DNA from: GCA-2401155 sp045047085
Lineage (GTDB): Bacteria > Pseudomonadota > Alphaproteobacteria > Rhizobiales > Rhizobiaceae
DNA length: 64,000 nucleotides
NCBI GenBank assembly: GCA_045047085.1
Contig: JASFYT010000077.1
Coordinates: 1-64,000 of the forward strand
Direction: 5' to 3'
Part shown: one piece after another, positions 42,807-51,592 of the stretch
Position numbering within the stretch: the stretch's first letter is position 1
Layout: each line of letters begins with the position of its first letter
Program-made: the position numbers and the translations under genes
Notes under the pieces: generated by a model
Told to the model about the DNA's origin: nothing
The model's input: the letters and a program-made list of their open reading frames with translations, nothing else
Database searches by the model: none

Positions 42807-44351
42807 TCAAACGCTCTGGGGACGAAAGCTTCTGGCGGCCAATAACACTGCTAGCGCTAATGCAATCGGGATGACTGCAAACCATGATCCCGCCGCTACA
42901 AGGCCAGCCGTTCCTGCCCAAAGGATAGAGGAAAACGCCTCGGCAAACGTGGCCACTTTCGATGATGTTTGTCTGCGGCGAAAATTAGAACGTTCAGCCT
43001 GACTTCTAAACCACAACTGGATCATAGTAGCAGATGCCGCTGCAATCAAAATATGGATGGTAGCAATCATCGCCAACCGAGCGTCCAGATAAAACAGCAT
43101 CAACAAAATGGGGCTGGCAATCATGACAATCGCTCCGAGCACTGCCTCGATCTTGGCACGAATAATAGTGCCTGTAGGAATTGGTGCGGTCGATACAAGA
43201 TCGGGCGCATCCTCGCCGGATATTGCAAGCCATGCGAGGCCCCCGGAAAGCTGGCCGGTGGCCATAACCAGTACCGGCACCACGACCACATCGAGAGCAC
43301 CAGCATTGCCAAATCCCTGCCACAGCATAAATGCAGGCGGCAGCAGATAGAGAATTTGCATCAGGGTTTGTGAAATCAGCCAATGGTCTCGCAGCAATAA
43401 TTGCCATTCCTTATGACGCAAATGCGCGCTCACCGTGCGGTATTTGAACAAGGAGGAATGGCTTTTTTGAACAATTGCGGCACCGGTAAAGTTACTAGCC
43501 GCCAACACGCGTTCACCAAATCTTTTAGAAAAGACGCGAATTGAAATAGCAAGTGCTGCGATAGAGGCAGACACAATTGTGGCGATTGCCGAGGCATCGC
43601 CCATCAATGCACGCGCCGGAACCCATAGGAGACTGTCTATATGAGGAGCATAAGCCAGCACCTGTTCCGACGAGAAAAATTCGATGCGCGAAATGCTGCC
43701 AATCGATGAAATCGCTGCAAGTTGAATCCCAATGATAAAGCTTGCACCAACGATTGCAGCAACAATTTGCGCCATCGATCGCGTGCGTTTTGCACCAAAT
43801 GTCCTGAACAGGGCAACGGTTATCGCCAGAGACAAAGAGGTTACAATCGCGCCAAGGCAAAATAACAATGGATAGCCAGCCAGCCATTGCGCGCCATCAT
43901 ACCACGCCAGCACATTGATTGCCGGAGCAAACAGAACCAGCGACAACACAGTGGTGGAAACAGCGATAGCACCAACGCGCACAGCGAATAATCGCTTCAC
44001 CGAGGTCGGAGATGACAATATGAGATCGAGATCAGAGCGGGCGTAAAACACCCGTGTCACCATCTCTAGGGCTTGCGACATCATCAGCGAAAAGATCAAA
44101 GCCATTGTACCGGTAATCATTACAAACGATGTTTTATCAGGCACAATACCGCTTTCCAGTGACGGACGTATCATGCCATAAGCCAGCAAATGCATTGCCG
44201 CAGCAGCGATGAAAATCACCAGCAGTATAGTGCGTTCCCGCCCCGGTTTTCCTGCCGTCATCATGCGCATGAAATCGCGCCAGAACAGGGAAAATTCGTG
44301 GCCTGCAAACCATTGCAGAGTGCCGGGCCTATGCATTTGGGCAGAGATCAT
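42807..44351 (-). CDS. ABC transporter permease, exporter type
   Basis: This 514-residue polytopic membrane protein has about twelve hydrophobic helices. The pattern ARSDLDLILSSPTSVKRLFAVR, a coupling-type loop after the second helix pair, and the second half GEDAPDLVSTAPIPTGTIIRAK resemble large two-repeat ABC-2-like permeases. The gene follows its ATPase gene after 12 bases, which supports the pairing. The cargo is unknown; peptide, antibiotic or lipid export are the general possibilities. An AGGAA site lies 9 bases before the ATG. Confidence 0.82.
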   Translation of the reverse strand: MISAQMHRPGTLQWFAGHEFSLFWRDFMRMMTAGKPGRERTILLVIFIAAAAMHLLAYGMIRPSLESGIVPDKTSFVMITGTMALIFSLMMSQALEMVTRVFYARSDLDLILSSPTSVKRLFAVRVGAIAVSTTVLSLVLFAPAINVLAWYDGAQWLAGYPLLFCLGAIVTSLSLAITVALFRTFGAKRTRSMAQIVAAIVGASFIIGIQLAAISSIGSISRIEFFSSEQVLAYAPHIDSLLWVPARALMGDASAIATIVSASIAALAISIRVFSKRFGERVLAASNFTGAAIVQKSHSSLFKYRTVSAHLRHKEWQLLLRDHWLISQTLMQILYLLPPAFMLWQGFGNAGALDVVVVPVLVMATGQLSGGLAWLAISGEDAPDLVSTAPIPTGTIIRAKIEAVLGAIVMIASPILLMLFYLDARLAMIATIHILIAAASATMIQLWFRSQAERSNFRRRQTSSKVATFAEAFSSILWAGTAGLVAAGSWFAVIPIALALAVLLAARSFRPQSV

Positions 44352-44363
44352 TAAGGGATATTC

Positions 44364-45119
44364 CTAGGCTGCGTCCGCAATTGGTTCATCTGTCTCAGCC
44401 ACCAGGTTAAGGAAAATTTCTTCCAAATTTTTGGTATTATTGCCAGCAGACTTGCTGAGTTCTTCCAGCGTACCTTCGGCGATCAAATGGCCATTGGCTA
44501 TAACCCCGATGCGGTCAGCCATGCGTTCAGCAACTTCCAGAATATGGGTGGTCATAATGACCGTGCAGCCATCGGCAACACGTTTTTGCAAAACATCTTT
44601 CACCAGACGCGCAGAACCCGCATCAAGCCCGGTGAGTGGTTCATCTAGGATAATCAATTTCGGGTTATGTACCAGGGCACCGGCTAGAGCCACTTTCTGG
44701 CGCATACCTTTGGAAAAGCCCTCGCAACGCTCGTGTCCGTGGGGGGTAAGCTGCAACCAATCCAATAAATCAGCAGATTGGGCGCGGGCCTTTTCAGGAG
44801 CAATATCCCAAAGACCTGCAACAAAATCCAGATATTCAAATGGAGTTAGCCGATCATAAATCATCGGTTCATCAGAAACCCACGCAGTGATAGCCTTGGC
44901 CTCAACCGGGTTTTCGTCAGTGTCGATACCGAAGATAGAAATTGAACCAGAATCCGCTTCAAGGAGGCCCGAGACCATGCGAAGAGAAGTGGTTTTGCCC
45001 GCCCCATTTGGCCCAAGCAATGCATAAAACTCTCCAGCCCGAACTTCCAAATTGAGATCATCCACCGCTGGTCGATCAAAGCTCTTGTACAAATTTCTAA
45101 CAGATAGTGCGTTTTGCAT
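44364..45119 (-). CDS. ABC transporter ATP-binding protein
   Basis: This 251-residue ATPase has Walker A GPNGAGKTTSLRM, a signature region that reads CEGFSKGMRQKVALAGAL, Walker B LIILDEPLTGLDA and the H-loop MTTHILEVAERMADR. It is of the exporter class that pairs with ABC-2 permeases. The frame extends upstream to 45158, but ATG 45119 with AGGGAAA gives the expected start MQNALSVRNLYKSF. It is the first gene of a probable unit ATPase-permease-xseA-phosphatase. Confidence 0.92.
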   Translation of the reverse strand: MQNALSVRNLYKSFDRPAVDDLNLEVRAGEFYALLGPNGAGKTTSLRMVSGLLEADSGSISIFGIDTDENPVEAKAITAWVSDEPMIYDRLTPFEYLDFVAGLWDIAPEKARAQSADLLDWLQLTPHGHERCEGFSKGMRQKVALAGALVHNPKLIILDEPLTGLDAGSARLVKDVLQKRVADGCTVIMTTHILEVAERMADRIGVIANGHLIAEGTLEELSKSAGNNTKNLEEIFLNLVAETDEPIADAA

Positions 45120-45240
45120 CGATTTTCCCTGATATGTATCCAAAGGAAAAAATAGCAAGCCAAAGTTTAAATGCGATGAAATCCCAGTAAAATTCGCAGA
45201 ACTTACAGTTCATAGGAAATAAAAGGTTAAGAAATCAAGT

Positions 45241-46353
45241 TCAGGCGATGGTTTTTTTCAGTCGCATAACACGTGCGTAAGAGGCTTTAATCTGAGCTTT
45301 GCTCAATCGGCCATCCTTTACTGCGCGTACAATCCACTGGATGACATGGATCGGAAGATCCTCATCATATTTCAAAGAATTGGACATCAGCAGTAAATCA
45401 TTGCCCGCTTGAAGAGAGCGGATGCAAGCATCTTCAAGGCTGAAGGATTTGCGTATCGCACCCATGTCCAGATCATCAGTCAGGATCACACCATTATAGC
45501 GCAATTTCTTGCGCAACAAGCCAGTCAGGGCCTTTTTGGAGAAAGTAATCGGCAGCTTCCCATTGGAAAAATTCTTGTGATAAAGATGTCCACTCATAAT
45601 CAATGGCGCCTGAGCAGCCATGTTTTGGAAAGGAACCAGTTCTTCCTTGCCCCATGTTTTGGTGATATCGACAAACCCATCATGACTATCACCGCGCGAG
45701 GTGCCATGGCCCGGAAAATGTTTCAGCGAGCAGGCAACTTTTGCCGATGACATGCCCGATACGAAGGCGCTGGCGAAAGATGTGATACGATCAGCATCTG
45801 TTCCAAAACTCCTGCCATATCTGCCGATCACTGGGTTCTTGGGATCATGCACATCAACTGATGGTGCCAGATTGAGATTGAAACCGGCAGCGCGCAACTC
45901 GCGCCCGGCAGTTGCATAAAGCGTTTTGGCTTTCGCTACACTAATATTGCCGGCGACCCAGCGGGCTTCCGGAATTTTTGTGAAGCCGAATTTTTTGGAG
46001 AGACGCTGGACCTTGCCGCCTTCCTGATCCACTGCTGTGAGGGTCTGACGATCAGCGTTCAAAAAGCCACGGGTCATTCCGGTAACAAGTTTTCGCGACT
46101 TGAAATTATGCCGCAATAATACAACACCGCCAGCACGTCCTTTTGCTATATGGGCGGTGAGCGCTTTGGTCGATTTGTTGCTGCCTGAATTTCCCGGCAG
46201 GCCAATCAGAGTTAGTTGACCAGCCATTTCTGCAATACCTGCTGCATGTACTGGTGTAGTGCGCAATATTGCTGGTGCAAACAGCCCGACACCAGCGCCG
46301 GCAACGAAATGACGACGGCTGATATTGGAACTAGGTTTACTAGAATTGCTCAT
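45241..46353 (-). CDS. Tat-exported glycoside hydrolase family 3 (NagZ-like beta-N-acetylhexosaminidase)
   Basis: This 370-residue protein has a twin-arginine signal (SRRHFVAGAGVGLFAPAIL, about residues 12-30). The GH3 domain shows DQEGGKVQRLSKKFGF, the NagZ signature KHFPGHGTSRGDSHDG with the His/Asp catalytic dyad, and the nucleophile aspartate in TDDLDMGAIRKSF. Enzymes of this group remove GlcNAc from muropeptides. NagZ is normally cytoplasmic in recycling, so a Tat-exported form should act in the periplasm, perhaps in cell-wall turnover. It stands alone between the ABC genes and hisG. Confidence 0.9.
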   Translation of the reverse strand: MSNSSKPSSNISRRHFVAGAGVGLFAPAILRTTPVHAAGIAEMAGQLTLIGLPGNSGSNKSTKALTAHIAKGRAGGVVLLRHNFKSRKLVTGMTRGFLNADRQTLTAVDQEGGKVQRLSKKFGFTKIPEARWVAGNISVAKAKTLYATAGRELRAAGFNLNLAPSVDVHDPKNPVIGRYGRSFGTDADRITSFASAFVSGMSSAKVACSLKHFPGHGTSRGDSHDGFVDITKTWGKEELVPFQNMAAQAPLIMSGHLYHKNFSNGKLPITFSKKALTGLLRKKLRYNGVILTDDLDMGAIRKSFSLEDACIRSLQAGNDLLLMSNSLKYDEDLPIHVIQWIVRAVKDGRLSKAQIKASYARVMRLKKTIA

Positions 46354-46426
46354 AAAAAACTCCGGTTTTAAAACTTGATTCGTCTTGTTCTACAATAAAA
46401 ATTTCTGCCATGCTAATGAATGGCGA

Positions 46427-47131
46427 CTACTTTAGAATGCCAGCTATACCGTTGCAAAGTGTCTCTTTAATGGCTTTGTCAGTCTGGTTCCAATCGGCTT
46501 TTTTGGAAGCCATCAATACGGCCTGACTTTTCAAGATGATGCCGTCACTCAAAATTTTCAGTTGATTTGCCCTCAACGTCGTGCCGGTGGAGGTGATATC
46601 GATGATGATATCAGCACTACCAGAGGCTGGTGCACCTTCTGTTGCGCCAAGGCTTTCGACAATCCGGTATGCAGTGATGCCATGATCTGCAAAGAAGTTC
46701 TGGGTCAGGTGCCAGTATTTTGTGGCGATGCGAATCCGTCTGCCGTGACGGGCGCGAAACTCCGCCGCCACATCATCAAGATCAGCCACATTGGACACAT
46801 CGACCCAAGCTTCGGGAACAGCAATCACAACCTCCGCATGACCAAATTGCAGCGGCACACAAAAATCTACATAGAGTTCCGCATCTGCAATGGATTCACG
46901 AGCCAAATCTTCGCCGGTAATACCCATCTGGACATTGCCAGCAATCAATTCACGGGCAATTTCCGACGCTGAGAGGAATGCGATTTCCACTTCACCGGGT
47001 GTATTTTTCAATCGCCCGTAATAGCTGCGTGCATCGTCGGGTAATTCAACAGAAAACCCAGCTTCGTTGAATATCTCAATGGAGCGTTCTTTAAGTCGGC
47101 CTTTTGAGGGAATGGCGATTGTAAAACTCAT
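46427..47131 (-). CDS. hisG: ATP phosphoribosyltransferase, short form
   Basis: This 234-residue enzyme catalyses the first step of histidine biosynthesis, joining PRPP and ATP. The short form lacks the C-terminal regulatory domain and needs HisZ, encoded directly upstream. Visible are the N-terminal AIPSKGRLKE, GITGEDLARES, and the PRPP loop DIIIDITSTGTTLRANQL. The ATG overlaps the hisZ stop by 4 bases (ATGA). It is the last gene of hisS-hisZ-hisG. Confidence 0.97.
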   Translation of the reverse strand: MSFTIAIPSKGRLKERSIEIFNEAGFSVELPDDARSYYGRLKNTPGEVEIAFLSASEIARELIAGNVQMGITGEDLARESIADAELYVDFCVPLQFGHAEVVIAVPEAWVDVSNVADLDDVAAEFRARHGRRIRIATKYWHLTQNFFADHGITAYRIVESLGATEGAPASGSADIIIDITSTGTTLRANQLKILSDGIILKSQAVLMASKKADWNQTDKAIKETLCNGIAGILK

Positions 47132-48240
47132 GACACCACCTGCTCAAGACGATCCATCCAGATCGAAAAGCCAACCGCTGGAACAGTACTTTCCGCACCA
47201 AGAATAGACATTAAATGATCGTAACGTCCGCCGCCCACAAGAGGCCGTTTGCCGTCATTCGCATAAATTTCAAATACCTGTCCGGTGTAATAATCGAGCC
47301 GTCTGCCAAAGGAAGCCTGATAATGAATGGAGCAATTATCCATGCCACTTGATTGAATGCCTTCAAAGCGTGACTTCAGATTTTTGAGGCTTGGACCGAG
47401 GGAAAGACTGTTCGCGGCCTCGAAATCGTTCATAATTTTTGCTGCGTCCTCAATCGGCGCATCAATCGCAAGGAATTGTTCCAGTGCGGTTCTCTTCTCA
47501 TCGGAAAGCGTAGCGGAAGTCAGTTCAACCTTGTCCATCAACCGTGAAGCAATTGCACGCGGCGTACGTCCGGCAGAAAGCGGCAGGCCGGATGCCCGCA
47601 TTTTATTGGTGATCCAGCCGGTTACCGCCTGTGCGTCATCGGAATTAATATGCTCCACCAGATCAGCAGGCAAATCTTCGTAAGGGTTGCTGCTCTCGCC
47701 TGACAACCTTGTAAGGCTCTGGTTTAGGCGAGCGGTATCGCCAAACTCGCGGCCCAGTTTTTCCCGCCATGCTTTGGGCAGGCCAAGGGCCAAGAGCAGT
47801 GCCTTAAAAATTGCCTGATCACCAAGCAGGATGGTAATGGCACCAACGCCAAGCTTGCGCAAAATAGTTTCTGCATCAAGCAGGCTGGCAATATCTGCCT
47901 CCACCCGGTTCTCATTGCCCAGGTCTTCAATGCCGGCCTGATCAAATTCGTGCGGTTCACCCTCGCGCTGGCGAAAGACAGTCCCCACATAACCATAGCG
48001 CACCGGAAGCTGGCCTGATGCCAGATGGTGCAGACATACAGGGACAGTAAACTCCGGTCGCAAGCAAAGACTGGTACTGGTTTGGTCACTGGTTAAAAAC
48101 ATCAAGCGACGAAAATCCTCACCCGCGGTTTCCAAATAAGGGTCAGCAGGTTGCAGCAATCCGATCTCTGCATTGACGCAATCATTGGCTTCAAAAAAAG
48201 TATGAAGCTGATCAGCAAATTTGCTCGCTACCTGAACCAT
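47128..48240 (-). CDS. hisZ: ATP phosphoribosyltransferase regulatory subunit
   Basis: This 370-residue HisRS-like protein has the class II core (CLRPEFTVPVCLHHLA, GYVGTVFRQREGEPHEFDQAG, GRRLDYYTGQVFEIY, GGRYDHLM) but no anticodon-binding domain. It is the regulatory subunit of short HisG. It follows hisS after 3 bases and overlaps hisG. Its place between the true HisRS and HisG fits an old duplication of hisS. Confidence 0.96.
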   Translation of the reverse strand: MVQVASKFADQLHTFFEANDCVNAEIGLLQPADPYLETAGEDFRRLMFLTSDQTSTSLCLRPEFTVPVCLHHLASGQLPVRYGYVGTVFRQREGEPHEFDQAGIEDLGNENRVEADIASLLDAETILRKLGVGAITILLGDQAIFKALLLALGLPKAWREKLGREFGDTARLNQSLTRLSGESSNPYEDLPADLVEHINSDDAQAVTGWITNKMRASGLPLSAGRTPRAIASRLMDKVELTSATLSDEKRTALEQFLAIDAPIEDAAKIMNDFEAANSLSLGPSLKNLKSRFEGIQSSGMDNCSIHYQASFGRRLDYYTGQVFEIYANDGKRPLVGGGRYDHLMSILGAESTVPAVGFSIWMDRLEQVVS

Positions 48241-48243
48241 AAT

Positions 48244-49758
48244 TTAACCGGCAGCCTTTGCCGCCACACGATCAGCAGCTTGTTCTTCCAAAATACGTTT
48301 CACCTCGGAAACAAGATCACTTTCCTTGGCGGTAATCTGCGCCGGGCGTGTTTCGCGCCATGTAACGTTATCTTCAATCTCGGCTGAAAGGCGCTTGCCC
48401 TCAATCAAATCCTTAATTTGAATTTCGCCATTATCGCGTTCATCAGATCCCTGAATAATAGCAATCGGCGTACCGCGATGATCAGCATATTTCAGTTGGT
48501 TGCCAAATTTCTTCGGATTGCCTTGATACATTTCGGCGCGAATACCGGCTTCGCGTAATTTTTGAACCATACCCTGATAACGCGCCAGCGCATCGGTATC
48601 GCGGTCCATCACGCAAACAACGATCGGAGCAATAGCCTCACTGTCTTCAAGTTTCCCGAGGTTTTTAAGCGCTGTCATTAGCCGGGATACGCCAATGGAA
48701 AACCCGGTTGCAGGAACTGGTTGCCCCATGAAGCGGGAAACCAAACCATCATAACGCCCGCCGCCACCGACAGAGCCAAAAACAACTTTCTTGCCTTTTT
48801 CGTTGACCACATCGAAGGTGAGTTCTGCCTCGTAAACTGGCCCGGTATAATATTCAAGTCCGCGTACCACGGACGGGTCAAACACAACGCGGCCCTGATA
48901 TCCAGCCGCGTCAGTCAAGGTCATTAGTACAGCAGTTTCTTGTGAGGGTTGACCATCGCCATCAAGTGATTTGATCATCTCACCAATGGCCGCCAGTTTG
49001 TCGGCACCAGTTTCTCCCGGCGCAAACAAATAGTTCATGATGACCTCGACTTGTGCATCGGCAAGTTCGACACCCTTGGTAACGTCGCCGCTTTCATCTT
49101 CACGACCAGCGCCGAGCAGTGCTTTGACGCCTTCGCGACCAAGCCGGTCAAGCTTATCCATGGCACGCATCACATCGAGGCGCTTTTCTTCGGCAATTTC
49201 GGCAGCTTCCATCACCCCGTCAAGAACCTTGCGGTTGTTGACGCGAATGAGATAATCGCCGCGCTCAATGCCTAGAGCCTCCATCACATCGGCCATCATC
49301 ATGCACATTTCAGCATCTGCCTGAACGCCGGGAGCGCCAACGCTATCAGCATCAAACTGCATGAATTGACGAAAACGACCCGGTCCGGGTTTCTCATTGC
49401 GGAAAACCCAACCTGCACGATAGGTGCGATAAGGAAGTTGGATGTCGTTGTAATTCTCAGCAACATGGCGGGCTAAAGGCGCTGTCAAATCATAGCGTAG
49501 GCTCATCCATTGATCATCATCATCACTAACCGAAAACACACCTTCATTAGGCCTATCTGTATCCGGTAAAAATTTACCAAGACAGTCCGTATATTCAAAC
49601 ATAGGTGTTTCAACCGGATCAAATCCATAAAGTTCGTAAACTCCGCGAATTTTCTCAACCATTGCATCTGTTGCGCGGATATCATTAGCATCGCGGTCGA
49701 CGAAACCACGCGGTAATCGTGCTCTTAATTTTTGCGGTTTTTTATTCTTGCGAGACAT
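48244..49758 (-). CDS. hisS: Histidine-tRNA ligase, alphaproteobacterial type
   Basis: This 504-residue class II synthetase charges tRNA-His. Motif 2 reads RAGWVFRNEKPGPGRFRQFMQFDAD, which differs from the canonical GPMFRYERPQKGRYRQF. The histidine site GLEYYTGPVYEAE and motif 3 (GFSIGVSRLMTAL) are present, as is the C-terminal anticodon-binding domain with an A-rich tail. The divergent form matches the HisRS of alphaproteobacteria whose tRNA-His lacks G-1 and C73, and the tRNA at 22999-23075 is of that kind. It heads hisS-hisZ-hisG. The ribosome site before the ATG is weak (GGCAG). Confidence 0.95.
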   Translation of the reverse strand: MSRKNKKPQKLRARLPRGFVDRDANDIRATDAMVEKIRGVYELYGFDPVETPMFEYTDCLGKFLPDTDRPNEGVFSVSDDDDQWMSLRYDLTAPLARHVAENYNDIQLPYRTYRAGWVFRNEKPGPGRFRQFMQFDADSVGAPGVQADAEMCMMMADVMEALGIERGDYLIRVNNRKVLDGVMEAAEIAEEKRLDVMRAMDKLDRLGREGVKALLGAGREDESGDVTKGVELADAQVEVIMNYLFAPGETGADKLAAIGEMIKSLDGDGQPSQETAVLMTLTDAAGYQGRVVFDPSVVRGLEYYTGPVYEAELTFDVVNEKGKKVVFGSVGGGGRYDGLVSRFMGQPVPATGFSIGVSRLMTALKNLGKLEDSEAIAPIVVCVMDRDTDALARYQGMVQKLREAGIRAEMYQGNPKKFGNQLKYADHRGTPIAIIQGSDERDNGEIQIKDLIEGKRLSAEIEDNVTWRETRPAQITAKESDLVSEVKRILEEQAADRVAAKAAG

Positions 49759-49839
49759 GGATAAACTGCCTTTGGTGGCTCTGTTTGGATGTTGCTCCGG
49801 TCGTAGCTTATCCGCCTATATATGGCAAGTTTGACGGTT

Positions 49840-50478
49840 CTATTTCGGCCTTACGAATTTCGCGCGTTCTGCGTCAATCTTCCCGCGACAGGTGCAACCC
49901 TCAATATGGTCGTTGACCATCCCCATCGCCTGCATGAAGGCGTACATGGTGGTTGGGCCAACGAACGACCAACCACGCTTTTTCAAATCCTTCGACAGGG
50001 CCGTGGATAGTGGCGATATTGGGTTCTGGCGTAACCAGTCATAGGTGAGTACATCCGGGCGATCGTCTTCCGGCGGTTCCCAGCGCCAGAAATATGCACC
50101 AACAGACCCTTCCGCCTCGGCCATCTCAATTGCCTTGCGAGCATTGTTGATGGTGGATTTGATCTTGCCGCGATGGCGAATGATACCGGCGTTTAGTACC
50201 AGTTTCTCGATATCGGCTTCACCCATGGCAGCCACTTTCTCGATATCGAAATCATGAAACGCATCGCGAAAATTTTCACGTTTGCGCAAAATAGTGATCC
50301 ACGAAAGTCCGGCCTGAAATCCTTCAAGGCAAACTTTTTCAAACAGCCGCTGATCGCTATCCACCGGCATGCCCCATTCATCATCATGATAAATCACATA
50401 TTGTTCATCTTCGCCCGGCCAAAAGCACCGTGTGATGCCACTATCATCTTTAATTAGCCCGGTTTTTTCTGCACTCAT
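49840..50478 (-). CDS. tag: DNA-3-methyladenine glycosylase I
   Basis: This 212-residue base-excision repair enzyme removes 3-methyladenine from DNA. Family marks are RCFWPGEDEQYVIYHDDEWG (zinc cysteine and histidine), FQAGLSWITILRKRENFR, and NDHIEGCTCR near the end, which holds further zinc ligands. The length is slightly above that of the E. coli enzyme. A GAGGATCCC ribosome site precedes the ATG. It lies 81 bases downstream of the hisS start, in a region read leftwards. Confidence 0.95.
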   Translation of the reverse strand: MSAEKTGLIKDDSGITRCFWPGEDEQYVIYHDDEWGMPVDSDQRLFEKVCLEGFQAGLSWITILRKRENFRDAFHDFDIEKVAAMGEADIEKLVLNAGIIRHRGKIKSTINNARKAIEMAEAEGSVGAYFWRWEPPEDDRPDVLTYDWLRQNPISPLSTALSKDLKKRGWSFVGPTTMYAFMQAMGMVNDHIEGCTCRGKIDAERAKFVRPK

Positions 50479-50626
50479 GGGATCCTCGAATCATGATTTC
50501 GTAATTAATATGTAACATTGAACAGTCAAGCCAAGCGGGATCAACCAAAATTATGCTTGTTAAAAAATTTCTCTTCCCCGGCACTTCAATAGCGCTATAA
50601 GAATTGCGAGGAAGGATACTGGGTAA

Positions 50627-51418
50627 ATGCGGATTGCAGCAGCCGGACAATGGACTAACAATTGGGCCGGAATGTTGGCCAGTAAATTGGCCAGACACTG
50701 GATCGTTGTTGCCTGTTGTGTAACACTATTTTCGTTGGTCGCTTTGCCTGGAAATCACGCCTATGCCGTTGCCAGAGATGCGGAAGTTATTCGCGGATTT
50801 AACCTCACAGTATTCGGTGCTGAGTATGCCCCTTTCGGATTTCAGTCGCGCTACATCCGGAAGTTTCGAAAGCCCGTACGGTTTTATATCCATAATATGT
50901 CGAGGAAAAACCGTACCAAAGCTGCGCGGCGATTTATCCTCAGCCTGAATAGAATTATTAAGGGGTTGAAAACCCGGATCGTTTCCTCTCCTGCAAAAGC
51001 CAATTTCAATATCTATGTGGTTGACCGCAAAGACTACGTGAATATTGTGCGCACCAAAATCTATCGCCAGCCCAATGCGACTGCTCCGGGCAAATGTCTG
51101 GTGCGGTCGGTTTTTTCAAGAAAGGGCATTAAGCGCTCCGATGCGGCCATTGTTTCCGATGGCGGCGAGGCGCTTTTTAAGCGCTGCCTGATTGAAGAAA
51201 TCTTGCAGGGGTTAGGCCCGTTGAACGAAGATAAAAGTCTTTGGCGCAGCGTCTTTAATGATGCCTCCAAACAGATTTCCTTCACCAGATTCGACCGGTT
51301 GATCCTGAATATGCTCTATGACCCAAGGATTAAAAATGGAACCTCGCTCAAAAAAGTGCAGGAAATTCTACCGGAAGTATTGCGCTCAGCGAAGAAACAG
51401 GTCCGAAAGTACCGTTAG
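50627..51418 (+). CDS. Secreted DUF2927 domain protein
   Basis: This 263-residue protein has an N-terminal signal or anchor helix (about residues 21-48, ending NHAYA). The rest is basic. DUF2927 is suggested by KPVRFYIHNMS, the cysteine pair in GKCLVRSVFSRKG and FKRCLIEEILQGLGPLNEDKS, then FTRFDRLILNMLYDPRIKNG. Function is unknown. Such proteins are secreted and sometimes compared to metallopeptidases, but no HExxH motif is present here. The start could also be ATG 50669. It is followed by two L,D-transpeptidase genes in the same direction. Confidence 0.8.
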   Translation: MRIAAAGQWTNNWAGMLASKLARHWIVVACCVTLFSLVALPGNHAYAVARDAEVIRGFNLTVFGAEYAPFGFQSRYIRKFRKPVRFYIHNMSRKNRTKAARRFILSLNRIIKGLKTRIVSSPAKANFNIYVVDRKDYVNIVRTKIYRQPNATAPGKCLVRSVFSRKGIKRSDAAIVSDGGEALFKRCLIEEILQGLGPLNEDKSLWRSVFNDASKQISFTRFDRLILNMLYDPRIKNGTSLKKVQEILPEVLRSAKKQVRKYR

Positions 51419-51592
51419 GTAACGAACTGTTTACCATCTCCGGAAACCCTTTGATTACTACGATTACATCAAATTTTATTCAAAATGCATTGATTCATAA
51501 TTCGGTTGTGACTTTGGAACATATACTGATCCAAATATTCCGTGTAATATGCGGGAATTAGTGTTTGTTGACGATTAGTTAGAGAGTACGTC

